Source: an uncultured Eubacteriales bacterium (lineage in GTDB: Bacteria > Bacillota > Clostridia > Oscillospirales > CAG-272). From it: DNA of 7,566 nucleotides. A program made the position numbers and the translations under genes. Below the pieces are notes generated by a model. The model searched no databases and was not told where the DNA came from. It saw only the letters and a program-made list of their open reading frames with translations. Positions 4,534 through 7,566 of the stretch are shown here, piece by piece (the stretch's first letter is position 1; the number at the start of each line of letters is the position of its first letter). Location: positions 1 to 7,566 of the forward strand of contig USGH01000120.1 in NCBI GenBank assembly GCA_900554225.1, given 5' to 3'.

Positions 4534-5082
4534 TCAGTTAAAATCTGCCAGCTCGTCCTTTTCCGGCTCCTGTGCTTTTTCCGGCTCCTCCTTGCGGCGG
4601 GCGGATTTCAGGCGCGCGTCGTCTACATTCACATTCGAGGGGGTGATGACATACGCGTTCGTCGCGATCTTCTTGATGGAGCCGTCGATGGAGTACGCCA
4701 CACCGGATAAGAAATCGATCAGGCGGCGGGAGGTCTCCTTGTTCGTGCTTTCGAGGTTGAGAACGACCGTGCACTTGTTCAGCAAGTGGTCGGCAATCTG
4801 GGATACGCTGTCAAAGGTCTGGGGACGGACGACCTGCATCTGGATGTTGTTGCCGGACAGACCGATCCCGCCGGCAGTGCTCTGCATCGGCTGACCCATC
4901 GGCGCGCCCATGTTCTGCTGACCCATACCGCCGCCCATCTGACCGTTCGCAATCTGCATATCGCTGTCGTCTTCCGCGCCGTCGTCGTAGCCGTCAAAGC
5001 CCTTGTAGTAATCTTCGTCGTACGCTTCGTCGTATGCCTCGTTGGTTCCGGTCACCTTTTTGATTCGATCCATAAGTCCCAT
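4534..5082 (-). CDS. sepF: Cell division protein SepF
   Basis: The product is 182 residues. MGLMDRIKKVTG at the N-terminus fits the amphipathic membrane-binding helix of SepF. It is followed by an acidic, tyrosine-rich stretch (16-40) and a flexible linker rich in Gly, Met and Gln (48-79). The conserved SepF core then runs from about 80 to 153: VVRPQTFDSVSQIADHLL, VVLNLES, SRRLIDFLSGVAYSIDGSI, and ending in ITPSNVNV. SepF polymerises, binds the FtsZ C-terminal tail and links the Z-ring to the membrane. After the core a charged Lys/Glu tail with repeated EPEKA/EPEKD units (166-176) extends the protein beyond the usual roughly 150 residues. GGAGG (5089-5093) lies 6 nt before the ATG. The gene follows yggS after 69 nt. 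The function call is firm. Confidence 0.95.
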   Translation of the reverse strand: MGLMDRIKKVTGTNEAYDEAYDEDYYKGFDGYDDGAEDDSDMQIANGQMGGGMGQQNMGAPMGQPMQSTAGGIGLSGNNIQMQVVRPQTFDSVSQIADHLLNKCTVVLNLESTNKETSRRLIDFLSGVAYSIDGSIKKIATNAYVITPSNVNVDDARLKSARRKEEPEKAQEPEKDELADFN

Positions 5083-5151
5083 TTTCTGCCTCCGTGTGTA
5101 TTGAAACAGCCGCGTTTGCAGCCATTCTGTCTCTTTTTATCCTATAATTTC

Positions 5152-5880
5152 TTATATTTGGGTCTGTCGTTTCCCGAAAAGCGCGCTGCCGACCCGCACC
5201 AGATTCGCGCCCTCCTCGATGGCAATCTCGAACGTATCGCTCATTCCCATCGATAAAACGGGGTCCTTTATATTATGCCTTATTTTTGTAAAAAAGTCAA
5301 TAAAAATTCGATAAGATTCTTGAAATTTCTCCCGGACATCCGCCGGATCCGCGTAAATCGGGGCGACCACCATCATTCCGCACAGCGCCACGCCCGGAAT
5401 CGCGCCGATCTCTTCGAAAAACGCGTGTGCGTCCGCCGGAGAGACCCCGGATTTTGACGCCTCGCAGCCGGAATTGACCTGCCCGAGGATGCGCGTGGTG
5501 ATTCCTGCCGCCACCGACTGCCTGCCGATCTCCTGTGCCAGATGGACCGAATCGACGGAGTGGATCAGCGCGGCACGACCGATCAGCGTTCTGACCTTGT
5601 TCGTCTGCAAATGCCCGATAAAGTCATACGCGCCGCCCGCCGCATGGACCGCATCGTATTTTGCCGCAAATTCCTGCGCGCGGTTTTCCCCGGCGACCCG
5701 GAGTCCGCAGTCCGTCATGAGGTACGCAATGTCCTCCGCCTCCATCGTTTTCGAGGCGCCGAGCAGGGTCACGGGCGTATCGACACCGGTTTTCGCATAT
5801 CGTCTCCGGCGCGCCGCCTCAATGCGTGCGGTAACGCTTTGGTAATTCTGATATAGCTGTTGTTTTCTTTCGTCCGTCAT
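5152..5880 (-). CDS. yggS: YggS/YlmE family pyridoxal phosphate homeostasis protein
   Basis: At 242 residues it has the usual length for the family. VTLLGASKT (37-45) carries Lys44, the expected Schiff-base lysine for pyridoxal 5'-phosphate. Further marks are GENRAQEF (64-71), DFIGHLQTNK (86-95), a GMMVVAP strand, SMGMSDTFEIAI (210-221) and RVGSALFGKR (229-238), the phosphate-binding end of the fold. The family is a single-domain TIM barrel that binds PLP without known catalysis and buffers cellular vitamin B6; loss disturbs amino-acid and PLP pools. GAGGAG (5889-5894) lies 8 nt before the ATG and overlaps the stop codon of the upstream HlyD-like gene, with a 12-nt gap. The two are therefore almost certainly co-transcribed and translationally coupled. 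Confidence 0.95.
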   Translation of the reverse strand: MTDERKQQLYQNYQSVTARIEAARRRRYAKTGVDTPVTLLGASKTMEAEDIAYLMTDCGLRVAGENRAQEFAAKYDAVHAAGGAYDFIGHLQTNKVRTLIGRAALIHSVDSVHLAQEIGRQSVAAGITTRILGQVNSGCEASKSGVSPADAHAFFEEIGAIPGVALCGMMVVAPIYADPADVREKFQESYRIFIDFFTKIRHNIKDPVLSMGMSDTFEIAIEEGANLVRVGSALFGKRQTQI

Positions 5881-5892
5881 ATCCCATTCTCC

Positions 5893-7203
5893 TCATCCCG
5901 CGCCCTGAACCACCTTGCCGACGTACAGACCGCGTCCTTCCGCGATCACCACGTCGTTCATGCGGATCCAGCCGTAGGGGCACTCGTCCGCCGTTTCCGC
6001 AGCGGGATCCGTCGTGTCTGCCGCAGCGGGATCCTCCCCGGTCACGATGTAGTAGCCGTCGCCCTCATAGACGATGTGGACGCGCCGGAAATCGACCGTT
6101 ACCTCATCGAGGATGTACACGCCCTCCCAGCCGTCCAGAATGCGCAGCGCGGACTGCGGGATCTCGAAGCCACGGTATTCCGCGGTGTGGATCTGCACGG
6201 GCTGCATCCGGGTATAGTCAAAGCCGGACGGGATCTGCATGGAGCGAAAGACGACCACGGCGTTTGTGCCGGGCAGCTCCGGGATCACGCAGTACAGCTC
6301 CATCGTCAGCGTCTTATTGCCGTTGTAGGGGAAGGTCACGTCATAGCTTCCGCCGTCCTCCATCTGCGCCGCCTCCTTTTTGGAGACCGGGCAGGCAAGG
6401 TACCAGCGGAAATCCGTCGCCAGCTTTCCGACGCAGACCGTCGAACGGGCGGTCGTATCGGAATCCGCCGCCGTTTTCGCCATGAAATCCTCATAGGAGA
6501 GGTTCTCGACCCCCTGTGCCGTGAAGATCGACTCGTAGCCGTCCACGTCCGCGTAGTAGTATCCGGAAAGCGGCGCGTACACGCTTTCGAGGCAGGAGCC
6601 CAGCTGCGCGGTCAGATTCTGCTTTTCCGCACGGAGGGAGGCTTCCTGTGCCGCATAATCCGCGCCCTTGACGAGATCCCGCCGCTTGATGTTCACAAGG
6701 AGCGTGGAGCGCATCGTCACCGCGTCGCCGAGATTCCGGTTTTCCGCAAGGGAGCGGATCGATTCGATGTTCTGAAAGATCGTCGATTCCAGACCGGACG
6801 TATTGACGAGGGACATTTTCTCGTCCCTGCTTTGTTCAACGAGGGCGAGCTGCTGGTCGATCTCGGAAATGCGCGCGGTCACATCGGGCAGGTTGTTCAC
6901 GTAAATATCCGCTGCCTTATCGTAGAGCGCGAGCCGTGTGCCGTCCGTCACCGATGGTGTGACACTGCCGGAGGCGGCGGAGGTGGCATAGAGCAGGGTT
7001 TCGTCGCGCAGGATGTACCCGTCGGCATGGACGAGCTGGGTGGCGTCCTTATACGTTGCGTCCACAAGGGTAAGGGAGGTCGCTTTGCCGCCTGCCATGT
7101 GGTAGCCGATATAGATGACCAGTCCCACGGTCAGCACACCGGAGAAAAAGAACGTCAGCGTGCGCCGCAGATACTGTTTATCAAAATAGGCGGAGATCTT
7201 CAT
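5893..7203 (-). CDS. HlyD-like membrane-anchored adaptor protein at the head of the ylm cluster
   Basis: The product is 436 residues. A short basic N-terminus (KQYLRR) precedes one transmembrane helix (about 15-36); the remainder should lie outside the membrane. A beta-rich segment (about 45-95, with HADGYILRDE) and a second (about 205-225, YAPLSGYYYADVDGYE) look like the two halves of a barrel-sandwich (lipoyl-like) hybrid. They are split by a helical, coiled-coil-like region (about 100-200), the layout of HlyD/MFP adaptors. A beta-barrel-like C-terminal part follows, with an Asp/Ala/Thr-rich insertion (391-407) built from a 24-nt repeat. No ABC or MFS transporter lies next to it, so a transport role is not shown; a wall or division-related role is suggested only by neighbours. 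GGAAAGG (7210-7216) lies 6 nt before the ATG. Similarity to HlyD is by architecture rather than by a strong motif. Confidence 0.75.
   Translation of the reverse strand: MKISAYFDKQYLRRTLTFFFSGVLTVGLVIYIGYHMAGGKATSLTLVDATYKDATQLVHADGYILRDETLLYATSAASGSVTPSVTDGTRLALYDKAADIYVNNLPDVTARISEIDQQLALVEQSRDEKMSLVNTSGLESTIFQNIESIRSLAENRNLGDAVTMRSTLLVNIKRRDLVKGADYAAQEASLRAEKQNLTAQLGSCLESVYAPLSGYYYADVDGYESIFTAQGVENLSYEDFMAKTAADSDTTARSTVCVGKLATDFRWYLACPVSKKEAAQMEDGGSYDVTFPYNGNKTLTMELYCVIPELPGTNAVVVFRSMQIPSGFDYTRMQPVQIHTAEYRGFEIPQSALRILDGWEGVYILDEVTVDFRRVHIVYEGDGYYIVTGEDPAAADTTDPAAETADECPYGWIRMNDVVIAEGRGLYVGKVVQGAG
5997..6034 (-). repeat. 14-nt direct repeat, period 24, inside the HlyD-like gene
   Basis: CCGCAGCGGGATCC (plus strand) occurs at 5997-6010 and 6021-6034. 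In frame it encodes the DPAA units of the low-complexity DPAAADTTDPAAETAD stretch, an eight-residue repeat that could gain or lose units by slippage. Confidence 0.7.
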
Positions 7204-7275
7204 AGTACGCCTTTCCTACCTCCCGCTCCCCGCCGCAAAACCGACAAATTGCCGGGGCATGGATACTTACCATAT

Positions 7276-7284
7276 ATTATATCA
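7276..7284 (-). promoter_or_regulatory. Extended -10 promoter of the HlyD-like/yggS/sepF cluster
   Basis: On the minus strand TGATATAAT is a full extended -10 (TGn plus TATAAT). No good -35 hexamer stands at normal spacing, which is typical of extended -10 promoters. Transcription would begin near 7269, leaving a leader of about 65 nt before the ATG at 7203. This is the only convincing promoter upstream of the five-gene cluster. Confidence 0.7.
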
Positions 7285-7566
7285 CACCCCGACCGTCTAC
7301 GCGCGGCTTTGCGAAAATGTTTACAATATTTTTGCGGGATTTCTGCTTGCCTGCGGCGCGGTTTTGCTTATGTCGTTGATTTTGGCTTTCTCCTGGCTTT
7401 CTCAATGAGGAATATCGTATCGCTATTTTTTATAAGGTAACTGCGTTATTCTTGGGATTTTATTCTGGCTTCACCAGGGGAGAATACCACATCGCACTTG
7501 TAGATTTTATTGTTGCCTTGCGGCGCACCAAAGGACGAGGAAGAAGGACTCTGCGGAGCCCTCCTT
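7285..7566. other. Right-edge non-coding stretch
   Basis: I see no supportable gene in these 280 nt. Minor structure: GGCTTTCTC occurs twice in succession near 7384-7401, and the last bases hold an imperfect hairpin (AAGGACTC near 7546 against GAGCCCTCCTT at the edge, with a 3-nt bulge). Two short minus-strand frames enter from the edge and stop at 7460 and 7446. They are too short to judge and could be the end of a gene or of another repeat. Confidence 0.4.

Noticed and set aside
5860..7440. 526-codon plus-strand open frame opposite the HlyD-like gene
   Set aside because: It mirrors the GC-rich coding strand of the gene at 5893-7203, is rich in Arg, His and Val, has no recognisable motif, and lacks a ribosome binding site and promoter.
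7446..7566. Partial minus-strand gene entering from the right edge
   Set aside because: Two alternative frames of 35-40 codons are open, neither has a family motif, and there is too little sequence to choose between a gene end and another repeat.

Overview
The window looks like chromosomal DNA from a GC-rich Clostridia member (Bacillota, probably an Oscillospiraceae/Ruminococcaceae-type gut anaerobe). This is inferred from the Gram-positive ylm/sepF cell-division cluster, strong AGGAGG-type ribosome binding sites, sigma-A promoters, and a secreted CBM6-type surface protein. No taxon was confirmed by search. Every convincing gene lies on the minus strand, so the description below follows transcription from right to left.

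Right part (7284 to 3126): a five-gene ylm-type cluster. An extended -10 promoter near 7280 precedes a membrane-anchored HlyD-like adaptor protein (5893-7203). It is followed by a YggS/YlmE PLP-homeostasis protein (5152-5880), the division protein SepF (4534-5082), a YggT/YlmG membrane protein (4002-4268, best read from a TTG start) and the S4-domain RNA-binding protein YlmH (3126-3986). The first two genes are 12 nt apart and the last two 15 nt apart. The sepF-yggT gap is 265 nt and holds a 12-bp hairpin. SepF tethers FtsZ to the membrane, and the other family members are its usual neighbours in Gram-positive genomes. The divIVA gene that often follows ylmH is absent; a dispersed repeat begins 5 nt after the ylmH stop codon.

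Middle part (3120 to 1051): a repeat-rich accessory segment. Three copies of a roughly 170-240 bp non-coding repeat (A 1051-1288, B 2557-2724 inverted, C 2899-3120) surround one gene. That gene (1341-2417) has its own near-consensus promoter and an intrinsic terminator. It encodes a 358-residue secreted protein with two tandem CBM6-like carbohydrate-binding domains and a C-terminal hydrophobic anchor ending in basic residues. A and B are inverted around the gene, and A and C are in direct orientation, so recombination could invert or delete the gene. One end of the repeat carries a 9-nt tandem tract that forms a G-quadruplex motif on the minus strand; the tract is longest in copy A.

Left part (1050 to 1): an AT-richer stretch with two short possible gene remnants and no confident gene. 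It is followed by a perfect sigma-A promoter driving a gene cut by the left edge. The visible 181 residues contain the DTTFRDGQQ motif of the 2-isopropylmalate synthase/homocitrate synthase (DRE-TIM metallolyase) family, but placed unusually far from the N-terminus.

I see no tRNA, rRNA, CRISPR array or transposase. The most unusual material is the repeat family and the CBM6 surface gene it surrounds.
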